A stretch of DNA of 9,807 bases, from the NCBI GenBank assembly GCA_022840285.1, contig JALHIE010000104.1, forward strand, positions 1-9,807, given 5' to 3'. A program made the position numbers and the translations under genes. The stretch's first letter is position 1; each line of letters starts with the position of its first letter. Origin of the DNA: Porphyromonadaceae bacterium. Lineage in GTDB: Bacteria; Bacteroidota; Bacteroidia; Bacteroidales; Dysgonomonadaceae. The notes below the pieces were generated by a model. It saw nothing but the letters and a program-made list of their open reading frames with translations. It was not told the origin of the DNA and searched no databases. Shown one piece after another: positions 1-6,345 of this stretch.

Positions 1-111
1 CAAATCAAGCAAAAACGCCAACCTCCCATAAATACTTTTCCCATAGCAATAGGTTCCGTTCAACTAGTTTTATTTGCCATTATTGATATCATATTAAATC
101 AATCTTTGTGA
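1..111 (+). CDS. Possible 3' end of an upstream gene (partial)
   Basis: An open frame enters from the left edge and stops at TGA 109-111, giving about 36 residues. The translated tail is hydrophobic near its end (IAIGSVQLVLFAIIDIIL), as if it closed with a membrane helix. No family is recognisable. Another frame of the same strand is open to about base 86, so openness alone is weak evidence. The composition of the tail is the only reason to prefer this frame. It may simply be non-coding sequence. Confidence 0.22.
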   Translation, partial: QIKQKRQPPINTFPIAIGSVQLVLFAIIDIILNQSL

Positions 112-114
112 AAA

Positions 115-145
115 TTTGTGAATCAACTTCTTTTCAATAACTTTG
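115..145 (+). promoter_or_regulatory. Candidate Bacteroidota-type promoter
   Basis: TTTG at 115-118 lies 19 nt before TAACTTTG at 138-145, matching the Bacteroidota -33 (TTTG) and -7 (TAnnTTTG) elements at normal spacing. It points toward the lipoprotein gene at 268, which would give a leader of about 115 nt. The match is sequence-only, and chance matches are common in AT-rich DNA. Confidence 0.4.
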
Positions 146-267
146 GTGGGCTATAACGGCGAATAAAACACTAAGATGTTCTAGGCAAGTTTACAGACTA
201 CCTGTGTGAAACGGAGAAGCCAATAACCAAAAAGTGGAGGTAAAATGAAAAAATAAACATAAAAACG

Positions 268-768
268 ATGAGAGGAATTAAATTTTTAGCAATTATTCTA
301 ATAGGTGTTTTGGGCAACAGTTGCGCAGTCCTTAAAGCCCCAGTAATCACAAAAAATGATTCACTCGAAGTATATAAATACATATTCATTTCTCCAACAC
401 AGAATTTGACTTCAAGTGAAGGAGGAGTGTATGGAGGAAATTATGGCGTATATGGCTCAACTAGTAGTAAAAGTGTTAACCCAAGCGATGTTATTGCAGG
501 GAAACTAACGAAAGAAGGGTTTATTAGATTGTCTGAAGTAAAATCTGAGTTATTGGACGAAACCCTAATAGTGAACTATGGAGAAAGTGGCAGAAGAAAT
601 GTTGCCGGAGGTCTTGGGGGCTATACAATTGAAGTAACAATACAATTCATTTCGGCAAAATCAAATACACTTGTTTGTTCTTGCACTGCAGAAGGACAAG
701 GAGCAACTGAGATAGATGATATTAGGGAAGCAATAAATCGTTGTTTGTCAGCCTTATTCCAAAAATAA
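268..768 (+). CDS. Small predicted lipoprotein of unknown function
   Basis: The protein has 166 residues. Its N-terminus is a short basic stretch (MRGIK), a hydrophobic core (FLAIILIGVLG) and Cys19 in the context LGNSC. This reads as a signal peptidase II lipobox, so the mature protein is probably anchored to an envelope membrane. After it comes a Gly/Tyr/Ser-rich stretch around residues 50-70, then a mixed alpha/beta-looking region with a CSC motif near residue 137. I do not recognise the family. The start at 268 is preferred because the ATG at 244 runs into a stop after two codons. The next gene starts 4 nt after this stop, so the two are probably co-transcribed. The lipobox is atypical (Gly-Asn-Ser before the Cys), but Bacteroidota tolerate looser lipoboxes. 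Confidence 0.72.
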   Translation: MRGIKFLAIILIGVLGNSCAVLKAPVITKNDSLEVYKYIFISPTQNLTSSEGGVYGGNYGVYGSTSSKSVNPSDVIAGKLTKEGFIRLSEVKSELLDETLIVNYGESGRRNVAGGLGGYTIEVTIQFISAKSNTLVCSCTAEGQGATEIDDIREAINRCLSALFQK

Positions 769-772
769 ATAT

Positions 773-1483
773 ATGTACAATATTACTCTTGTCTGTACTA
801 TACATTCGGAAAATGGAAGATGTAATCCTGATGAATTGTATAAAATTATCGAATCAATAAATCCCGAAGTGATTTTTGATGAACTGCCAAGCCATTATAC
901 TGATATGTATTATAACGATTCGTTTGATGTGTATTGGGCCAATAGCAATTTGCTTAATCGGAATCCTCCAGTACTGCCTCTTGAAGTAAAATGTATCAAA
1001 AAATACAAACAAAATTATAACATTGATATTTTCCCTGTCGACATTAGTGTAAGACAAAAATCATCTGAATACCAAGATTTGTTTCTTATATTTTTCAAAC
1101 ACAAGGATTATCAAAAGTTAGATAATGAGAAAGATGTTTTGATAGCAGAAGAAGGTTTTCACTATCTCAATAGTGAAAAATTTTTGGGTTTTCTAGAGAA
1201 AAAGCAGGTTATGGAAAAAAATATTTTGGAATCTGAAATCGAAAAAGATAGATTACTTGATATTTATAAATTATTTCACGCAGAGCAATACGATAACCGT
1301 GAAAACGCAATGCTTCAAAATATTTACAATTACAGCAAAAAAAATCAATATAATCAAGCAGTGTTTTTAATTGGAGCCGAACATAAAAAGTCAATAATGC
1401 AAAAAATCGCAGAATATGAAAAGCTATCAGAAAATAAATTGAATTGGACGATATATGGCAACAAACAAAAAACCTGCTCATAA
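773..1483 (+). CDS. TraB/ChaN/EreA-like protein (putative)
   Basis: The protein has 236 residues and no signal peptide or membrane segment, so it is probably cytosolic. It shows motif spacing typical of the TraB/TIKI/ChaN/EreA group: an N-terminal strand ending in a histidine (ITLVCTIH, His11), an acidic motif after a strand (VIFDELP, Glu37), an Arg-Glu pair at 176-177 (RENAMLQNI), and a strand followed by GAEH at 201-204. In that group such His, Glu and Arg residues line a possible metal or catalytic site. The family call is by motif resemblance only and the substrate is unknown. The gene starts 4 nt after the lipoprotein gene and should share its transcript. Its TAA stop is also the first three bases of the folded element that follows. 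Confidence 0.55.
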   Translation: MYNITLVCTIHSENGRCNPDELYKIIESINPEVIFDELPSHYTDMYYNDSFDVYWANSNLLNRNPPVLPLEVKCIKKYKQNYNIDIFPVDISVRQKSSEYQDLFLIFFKHKDYQKLDNEKDVLIAEEGFHYLNSEKFLGFLEKKQVMEKNILESEIEKDRLLDIYKLFHAEQYDNRENAMLQNIYNYSKKNQYNQAVFLIGAEHKKSIMQKIAEYEKLSENKLNWTIYGNKQKTCS

Positions 1484-1608
1484 CAAGGGTTTGGTGTAAT
1501 GGCGGGTGACGGGTTTATATTCAACATCTGTGCTAAATTGAACGATAGCAATTCTAATCAACGGTAGTGCTAAAATGCCGTTACTGCTACAAGCTCTCGC
1601 CCGTTAGC
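1481..1608 (+). repeat. Folded intergenic element 1 (attC-like candidate)
   Basis: This 128-bp non-coding block starts with TAACAAGG, overlapping the preceding stop codon, and ends in CGTTAGC (1602-1608). TAATGG (1497-1502) can pair with CCGTTA (1601-1606) with one G-T wobble. Internally AACGG (1560-1564) pairs with CCGTT (1578-1582). Outer YAAC/GTTR ends, inner imperfect inverted repeats and a length of 57-141 bp are features of integron attC sites. The boxes fit the RYYYAAC/GTTRRRY consensus only partly. No other content is seen up to the next gene at 1655. Confidence 0.32.
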
Positions 1609-1654
1609 AGTCACAATAAAGAGAACTCAAAACATAATAATAATATCTGAATAA

Positions 1655-2572
1655 ATGGCACTTTTTAATATAGACAACACAGACAAACTTGAACAAATAA
1701 GAGAATCTCCATTCAAACTTGAAAAAGAAATTCAGGATTTAACAGAAAAAAATTTAGCGACAATTTTTGGACTTGACCTTGTACGTTCTGAATTTTCACT
1801 AAACAACTTCCGGTTAGACACTCTTGCCTTTGACAAGGACTCTTCGAGTTTTGTAATCATTGAATATAAACGGGACAAAAATTTTAGTGTAATTGACCAG
1901 GGCTACGCCTACTTATCCCTTATGCTAAACAACAAAGCTGACTTTATTCTTGAATACAACGAAAACAATAAAATTACACTGAAACGTAATGACGTTGATT
2001 GGTCGCAATCTCGAGTTATATTCATTTCGCCAAGTTTCACTTCTTATCAAAAAGAGGCGATAAATTTTAAAGACCTGCCGATTGAACTTTGGGAGGTCAA
2101 GCGCTACAATAACAAAACTATTAGTTACAATCAAATCCAAACTTCGGGAGCACAAGAAAGTGTAAAAACCATTAGCAGACAAGATGCTACTATCGAAAAA
2201 GTAACAAGAGAAATTAAAGTGTTTACCGAACAAGAGCATATTGAAAAAGCCACAGAAGAAATAAAAGAGCTGTACGAAAAACTCAAAAACGCTATTCTCA
2301 ATCTTGATGGATTAGAATTGAAACCAAAAAAACTTTATATTGCGTTCATAGCTTCATCTAATGTTGTTGATGTAAATATACAACGTAACCAAATAAAATT
2401 GTGGCTGAATATGTCGAAAGGTGAACTTGACGACCCCAAAGAATTAGCAAGAGATGTTGCAAATATTGGACATTGGGGAAACGGAGATTACGAATTGCAG
2501 ATTAGAGATGATGAAAATATTGAATATATTATGTCATTGATAAAACAGTCATATAAAAGGAATAAAAAATAA
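1655..2572 (+). CDS. PD-(D/E)XK nuclease-like protein with C-terminal DUF5655-like domain
   Basis: The protein has 305 residues. The N-terminal part resembles the DUF91/NucS-type PD-(D/E)XK fold: Asp55 (RLDTLAFD), then Glu70-x-Lys72 at the end of a strand (FVIIEYKR), and Gln82 in DQGYAYL. Residues about 170-225 are charged and helical, probably a coiled linker. The C-terminal 80 residues (VNIQRNQIKLWLNM to the end, including IGHWGNGDYELQI) resemble DUF5655. This domain pair is recurrent in bacteria, sometimes annotated as a predicted transport protein or nuclease. Nuclease activity is an inference from the D-ExK-Q residues. The gene stands alone between two folded elements and just upstream of a restriction-modification locus, which suits a role in DNA metabolism or defence. 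The start is the first ATG of the frame, after an A/T-rich leader. Confidence 0.75.
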   Translation: MALFNIDNTDKLEQIRESPFKLEKEIQDLTEKNLATIFGLDLVRSEFSLNNFRLDTLAFDKDSSSFVIIEYKRDKNFSVIDQGYAYLSLMLNNKADFILEYNENNKITLKRNDVDWSQSRVIFISPSFTSYQKEAINFKDLPIELWEVKRYNNKTISYNQIQTSGAQESVKTISRQDATIEKVTREIKVFTEQEHIEKATEEIKELYEKLKNAILNLDGLELKPKKLYIAFIASSNVVDVNIQRNQIKLWLNMSKGELDDPKELARDVANIGHWGNGDYELQIRDDENIEYIMSLIKQSYKRNKK

Positions 2573-2707
2573 CGACGCCACAACACGCGGTATAGTTAAT
2601 TGCCTATGCAGAGGGTATTCGAGCGGCACAGCTCGTATCAAAAGTAGTAGTAACTTGATAGGAAAGTGCTTCGAACTCGGTAACTAACCATACCGCCATC
2701 CGTTATC
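2570..2707 (+). repeat. Folded intergenic element 2 (attC-like candidate)
   Basis: This 138-bp block starts with TAACGACG, overlapping the TAA stop at 2570-2572, and ends in CGTTATC (2701-2707). ATAACG at the left end is complementary to CGTTAT at the right end. Inside it, GCGGTATAGTTA (2587-2598) pairs with TAACCATACCGC (2685-2696) with one mismatch. Further hairpins are CGAGC/GCTCG (2620-2624 and 2631-2635) and TATCAA/TTGATA (2636-2641 and 2655-2660). It is the most structured of the three intergenic blocks. An attC site or another structured repeat are both possible. Confidence 0.4.
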
Positions 2708-2734
2708 GGTCAGTGTAAAAAAGCCCACGCACAA

Positions 2735-2799
2735 ATGGCACATTTGGTTTTTGCCGACACACGAGCCAACGCTCAAAAAACCAAAAGAGCCATTTTTTT
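2735..2799 (+). terminator. Imperfect hairpin followed by a T run
   Basis: The left arm 2735-2752 and right arm 2776-2793 pair in two blocks, ATGGC with GCCAT and TTTGGTTTTT with AAAAACCAAA. They are separated by a 3-nt internal bulge, with a 23-nt loop. Seven T residues (2793-2799) follow directly. This could be an intrinsic terminator that insulates the XRE-mod-res operon from transcription of the upstream gene. The stem is AT-rich and the loop long, so termination would be weak. It may instead be part of the repeat-like leader of the R-M block. Confidence 0.35.
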
Positions 2800-2878
2800 G
2801 CCAACGCACCGACAAGACTGTTGAAAATTTTCTGATTACTTTTTATCTTACAAAATGAGATACTAAAAATTATAAACC

Positions 2879-2886
2879 TATCTTTG
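2879..2886 (+). promoter_or_regulatory. -7 element of the R-M operon promoter
   Basis: TATCTTTG matches the Bacteroidota -7 consensus TAnnTTTG exactly. No clear TTG/TTTG is found at the usual -33 spacing. Transcription would begin near 2891-2893, which makes the TTG at 2891 unlikely as a start and supports the ATG at 2909. The site is well placed for feedback by the XRE protein encoded immediately downstream. Confidence 0.45.
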
Positions 2887-2908
2887 CGACTTGACATCAT
2901 TTGAACAA

Positions 2909-3118
2909 ATGAACAGAATAAAAGAAGTGTTGGACGAAAAAGGCATCAAGCAGACTTGGCTTGCCGAGCAATTAGGCAAAAGCTACAATATGGTAAATGC
3001 TTATGTGCAAAACAGACAACAACCACGAATTGAAGTGCTTTATGAAATCGCTGAAATTCTTGGCGTAAATGTAAAGGAACTATTGATTGACAACGAAATT
3101 AAAAAGGACAAAAAATGA
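2909..3118 (+). CDS. Small XRE-family HTH regulator of the R-M operon
   Basis: The protein has 69 residues and is essentially a single Cro/C1-type helix-turn-helix domain. The HTH lies around residues 14-33 (KQTWLAEQLGKSYNMVNAYV), followed by the typical NRQQPRIEVLYEIAEILGV segment and a basic tail (KKDKK). It probably binds DNA as a dimer. An in-frame TTG at 2891 would add six residues, but the promoter match at 2879-2886 favours the ATG at 2909. Its TGA stop (3116-3118) overlaps the mod ATG (3115-3117) as ATGA, so translation of mod is probably coupled to it. Position and size fit a controller protein that times or limits R-M expression. Its operator is not identified. Confidence 0.85.
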   Translation: MNRIKEVLDEKGIKQTWLAEQLGKSYNMVNAYVQNRQQPRIEVLYEIAEILGVNVKELLIDNEIKKDKK

Positions 3119-4848
3119 GCAACGAGCAAAAAATAACAACCGACATAAAAGTGCCAAACAAAGATTTGGAAACATTGAAAATTCATTTTCCGCATTGCTT
3201 TGACAAAGACGGAAATTTTCAATTAGAAAAATTCAAAAATAATCTAACTGAAAAGAAAATCAATTTTTCTACTGAGAGTTACGGATTAGACTGGTTAGGC
3301 AAAAGTTACGCAAGACTTTTAGCAAGCGACCCTGCAACCACTTTGCTAAAAGCAGACGAAACACACAACAGTAAACCAGAAAATGTAAATTCTGAAAACT
3401 TGCTCATTAAAGGCGATAATTTGGAAGTGCTGAAACACCTTGCCAATGCCTATTACGAACAAGTAAAAATGATTTACATTGACCCGCCTTACAACACAGG
3501 TAGTGATGGATTTGTATATGAAGATGATAGAAAGTTTACAGTAAAAGAATTACAAAACCTAATTGGTATTGATGCAGAAAAAGCCAAACGCATTTTAGAT
3601 TTTACAAAGCAAAAGAGTAATAGCCATTCTGCTTGGCTAACATTTATGTATCCGCGCCTTTATATTGCTAAACAACTTTTAAAAGATGATGGAGTAATAT
3701 TCGTTTCTATTGATGACAATGAAGTGGCACAACTAAAAATGTTGATGGACGAAATTTATGGTGAAGAAAATTTCGTTATTCAATTTACAAGAGAAGCAAT
3801 AAAAGGTGGAAGTCAGTCTAAATTTGTCAGGGAAACACACGACTTTATTTTAGTTTATGCAAAAAAAATAAATGATTTAGAATTTGTTGGATTTGAAAAA
3901 GAGGAACTTGAGCTTAATTTAACAGATGCTAATGGTAAATATGCAAAAGGGAGAGAATTAAACAAATGGGGTGCTGGTTCTAGAAGAGAAGATTCTCCTG
4001 GGATGTGGTTCCCTATCAAGGGGCCAGAAGGTGAAGATGTTTATCCTTTAAGAAATGATGGGAGTGAAGGAAGGTGGAGACTAGGAAAAGCTAAAATGAA
4101 AAAATTGGTGGACGATGGTGACATTATTTTTGAGAAAAGAGATAATGGAACATATATCGCATATGAGAAACTTCGTGGTAATAAAAGTAAGTATACTCAG
4201 TTCATTTCTATTCTTAAAGACAAGTATATAAATGCTAAGGGAACAGAAGAACTCAAAAACTTATTCAAACAAGAAAGAGCCATTTTTGATTTTTCAAAAC
4301 CTTCAATCTTAATCAAAGATTTACTGATTCTTTCAGATATACAAGATGGCGACATTGTTCTTGACTATTTTGCAGGGTCTGGAACTACAGGTGATGCTGT
4401 TATGCAACTTAATGCAGAAGATTTGGGAAGCAGAAAATATATCTTAGTTCAAATTCCTGAACCTATAGACCCGAAAAAGAATAAACTAGCTTTTGATTTT
4501 GTAAAAACAGAATTAAAAGCAGAACCAACAATTTTTGAAATAACAAAAGAAAGACTTAAGAGAGCTGCCAATAAAATCCGAGAGGAGAACATCGATGTGC
4601 CTGCAAAATCTGAAAAAATAAAATGTGCTGGAATAGATGGAGATCATTGTCCTGCTTGTAAAGGAGAACATACTATCAGAACAGAACAAAAAGAAGCTAT
4701 AGACTTAGATTTGATTGACCTTGGTTTCAAAATTTTTGAAACAACTCCAATCTGGGAAGATTACAATTTTGAAGCAGAACAGTTTGACAGTTCGCAAACG
4801 CTGTTTGATGCGGGTAAACTCATTGAAGACGACTGTATTAGCCCGTAA
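3115..4848 (+). CDS. mod: Type III DNA methyltransferase Mod, C-terminally truncated by an IS
   Basis: The frame encodes 577 residues. The order of motifs is that of beta-class adenine methyltransferases, as in type III Mod subunits. The catalytic motif DPPYNTG lies at residues 123-129, a long variable region (about 220-400) is the likely target recognition domain, and the AdoMet-binding motif FAGSGTTG lies at 419-426. Mod alone methylates, and with Res it also restricts. The reading frame enters the IS at 4834 and stops after four IS-encoded residues (CISP). The missing 103 C-terminal codons survive at 6346-6657; rejoining gives 676 residues. All catalytic motifs precede the break, so methylation may persist while contact with Res could be lost. 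A Cys-rich patch lies at residues 504-519 (CxxxxxxxCPACKGEH). Asp codons shift from mostly GAC at both ends to mostly GAT in the centre, suggesting mosaic origin. Confidence 0.93.
   Translation: MSNEQKITTDIKVPNKDLETLKIHFPHCFDKDGNFQLEKFKNNLTEKKINFSTESYGLDWLGKSYARLLASDPATTLLKADETHNSKPENVNSENLLIKGDNLEVLKHLANAYYEQVKMIYIDPPYNTGSDGFVYEDDRKFTVKELQNLIGIDAEKAKRILDFTKQKSNSHSAWLTFMYPRLYIAKQLLKDDGVIFVSIDDNEVAQLKMLMDEIYGEENFVIQFTREAIKGGSQSKFVRETHDFILVYAKKINDLEFVGFEKEELELNLTDANGKYAKGRELNKWGAGSRREDSPGMWFPIKGPEGEDVYPLRNDGSEGRWRLGKAKMKKLVDDGDIIFEKRDNGTYIAYEKLRGNKSKYTQFISILKDKYINAKGTEELKNLFKQERAIFDFSKPSILIKDLLILSDIQDGDIVLDYFAGSGTTGDAVMQLNAEDLGSRKYILVQIPEPIDPKKNKLAFDFVKTELKAEPTIFEITKERLKRAANKIREENIDVPAKSEKIKCAGIDGDHCPACKGEHTIRTEQKEAIDLDLIDLGFKIFETTPIWEDYNFEAEQFDSSQTLFDAGKLIEDDCISP
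4819..4833. repeat. Target-site duplication, left copy
   Basis: CTCATTGAAGACGAC abuts the left end of the IS and is repeated exactly at 6331-6345. It encodes the LIEDD segment of Mod in frame. One copy is original mod sequence and the other was made by insertion. Confidence 0.9.
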
Positions 4849-4858
4849 TAACCGAGCA
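4834..4858. repeat. IS terminal inverted repeat, left (orfB end)
   Basis: The end begins TGTATTAGCCC and finishes in CCGAGCA. It matches the complement of 6304-6330 at both its outer and inner segments, with small gaps in the middle. Confidence 0.85.
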
Positions 4859-4922
4859 CATTAATTGTATTTAATCTTTTTTATTACTTTTGTATCGGAC
4901 AAGCTGATCCGATGGTAATATA

Positions 4923-5985
4923 TTATACCGAAGGATTTATAGAAGGGGTGTTACTGTAAGTAATTGCCCCTTTTACCATTGCCTGATGGGCTGTTTCATT
5001 TCTTCGTGGCATTGAGCCACTAGAAATGAGGACAAGCTGAACCTCAGGATCCTTATTGCCCGATGGTATGTCATCATTTTCTTTTCGCTGGCTTTCCGCA
5101 TACTTTTCCCTGTATTCTACAGGAGAACAGTAATCCAGTCTATGAAATATCCAATCCGCGTTGTAGTTATCAATAAAATGATTGATAACGCTATAAGCTT
5201 CCTCGAAGGAAGAAAATGTTTCTGTTTGCAGCACCTGTTCTTCCAGGGTGCGGTGAAACCGCTCTATTATCCCGTTGCATTGCGGTGACCGTACAAACGC
5301 TTTGGACATCTCCAATCCCAGGAATTTCATCCAGGAATTTCATTTCATTCATAAAATCAGCAGAGTCATACTGCGAGCCATGGTCGCTTCTTAATTGCAA
5401 CTTCATTCCTTTACACACATCCTTACCTACCGAACCGAAAGTCTTCCGTACAGCGGCCCTAACAGGCTCAATGGCGGCAAAACGGTTGCCTTTCCTTGCA
5501 ATATGCCATGAGATAATCTCATCGTTAAAATGATCGATCACACCAAAGAACCAATGCCAGCCTGACCCTTCAATCCAGAACCTCTTCCCGTCAGTGGCCC
5601 ACATTACATTGGGTGCATCCGTGATTATAGTACCATCATGTTCGCGCTTATTCGTCTTCCCGGGCCTTCTGTAGGGGCTCAGCAGGTTGTTTTCCCGCAT
5701 GATGCGGTTCACACGTGCCTTGCCGGCTACCAGAGCGTTTATCTTCCTTTTACCCATGCGCTTCTTCACTTTTATATAACCTTCAGCGTTGAATGTACTT
5801 TTCTTAATTTCAGTTTTAATCTCCTGTAAAACCTCTTCATCGCTATGCTTGGGTTTTCTGCCCCGTTTCCCTGTTTTGGGAGTAGGGTTTTCATACCAGG
5901 TGCTGCTGCTGTAGCCGACTACCTTGAATATCAAACGCTTCGGATATGGTTTCCCGGTTAATGGATAATGTTCCTCTATCAGCAT
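4923..5985 (-). pseudogene. IS3-type transposase OrfB, broken by a 13-bp tandem duplication
   Basis: OrfB starts at ATG 5985. The first 218 codons contain an HTH_21-like region (about residues 65-105, EGYIKVKKRM to RIMRENNLLSPYR) and two catalytic aspartates, Asp132 (WATDGKRF) and Asp201 (LRSDHGSQYDS). After FMNEMKFL the frame is lost at a perfect tandem repeat of CCAGGAATTTCAT (5318-5330 and 5331-5343). The old frame then runs to a stop near 5191 as meaningless sequence. The other frame continues as GLEMSKAFVRSPQCNGIIER down to the stop at 4923. Deleting one repeat copy joins the two as a 349-residue OrfB with exactly 35 residues between the second Asp and the Glu of IIER, the DD(35)E spacing of IS3 transposases. 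As written, the catalytic Glu is lost from the product. Confidence 0.92.
5318..5343. repeat. 13-bp perfect tandem duplication in transposase
   Basis: Two head-to-tail copies of CCAGGAATTTCAT occupy 5318-5330 and 5331-5343. An extra 13 bp shifts the reading frame and explains the broken orfB completely. Replication slippage is the simplest origin. Confidence 0.95.
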
Positions 5986-5990
5986 GGAGA

Positions 5991-6272
5991 TTATTTCCTT
6001 TTTAGTTTTGCTGCCAATTCGTTCTTTTTTTTTGTGAGTTCAAGCTCCATCTGCAGTTGCCCGATCTTACGCTCGGCAGCACCCAGCTTCGAATCGTCGG
6101 GTTTACGTTTGAACCCGTCGGTACCACTCTCGATAAATTGATCCCGCCAAAGGTTGATATCAGCCAGAGTAACTCCGTATTCACGGCTGATCAGCTCCGG
6201 ATCCTCTCCACGCAACAAGGATAAAACTATTTCAGCCTTGATTTTCGATGTAAAATTTTTCCTCTTTTCCAT
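5991..6272 (-). CDS. IS3-type OrfA (transposase DNA-binding subunit)
   Basis: The protein has 93 residues. Residues about 8-48 form the HTH of IS3 OrfA proteins (KIKAEIVLSLLRGEDPELIS, then REYGVTLADINLWRDQFIES). Residues about 64-90 form a leucine-rich coiled coil (LGAAERKIGQLQMELELTKK) used for multimerisation. Alone it binds the IS ends; fused to OrfB by -1 frameshifting it makes the active transposase. Its stop lies 5 nt before the orfB start, and orfB is in the -1 frame. The orfA frame itself is intact. OrfA made without OrfB would be expected to act as a DNA-binding repressor in IS3 elements, by family knowledge. Confidence 0.9.
   Translation of the reverse strand: MEKRKNFTSKIKAEIVLSLLRGEDPELISREYGVTLADINLWRDQFIESGTDGFKRKPDDSKLGAAERKIGQLQMELELTKKKNELAAKLKRK
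6024..6034 (-). promoter_or_regulatory. Programmed -1 frameshift site joining OrfA to OrfB
   Basis: On the minus strand a run of nine A (6033-6025) is followed by G. In the orfA frame the codons read AAA AAA AAG, so the heptamer is the canonical A_AAA_AAG. Slipping back one base gives an open frame with no stop through to the orfB ATG at 5985 and beyond. No stimulatory stem-loop was confirmed. Confidence 0.8.
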
Positions 6273-6303
6273 AGCAGTTGTAAAAATAACTTTTATTTTT
6301 TAC

Positions 6304-6330
6304 TGCTCGGTTTATTTGAGGGCTAATATA
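6304..6330. repeat. IS terminal inverted repeat, right (orfA end)
   Basis: Its complement begins TATATTAGCCC and ends CCGAGCA, mirroring 4834-4858. The second base differs from the left end (TA against TG), so the two termini are not identical at the tip. Confidence 0.85.
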
Positions 6331-6345
6331 CTCATTGAAGACGAC
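6331..6345. repeat. Target-site duplication, right copy
   Basis: CTCATTGAAGACGAC is an exact copy of 4819-4833 and abuts the right end of the IS. The mod frame resumes directly after it with ATCAAAGCC. Confidence 0.9.

Larger units (their letters stand above)
4834..6330 (-). mobile_element. IS3-type insertion sequence inside mod
   Basis: The element is 1497 bp and its genes run opposite to mod. Imperfect terminal inverted repeats are 4834-4858 (beginning TGTATTAGCCC, ending CCGAGCA on the inner side) and 6304-6330 (complement beginning TATATTAGCCC, also ending CCGAGCA). It carries orfA, an overlapping-frame orfB with DDE motifs, and an A_AAA_AAG slip site, the classical IS3 layout. It is visibly richer in G and C than its surroundings. 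The flanking duplication of 15 bp is much longer than the 3-5 bp usual for IS3. With its orfB frameshifted, this copy probably cannot move unless transposase is supplied by another copy. Confidence 0.93.

Noticed and set aside
3115..4848. Phase-variable mod through simple sequence repeats
   Set aside because: Type III mod genes are often phase-variable, but no tetranucleotide or similar repeat tract and no long homopolymer was found within or before this mod.
4894..4913. ATCGGA/TCCGAT hairpin after orfB as a terminator
   Set aside because: The stem is only 6 bp and on the minus strand it is followed by A-rich, not T-rich, sequence. It is more likely a chance or IS-end structure.
5216..5829. 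Plus-strand open frames inside the IS (5216-5533 and 5638-5829)
   Set aside because: They are antisense to the transposase and show no family features; the minus-strand OrfB motifs explain the region.
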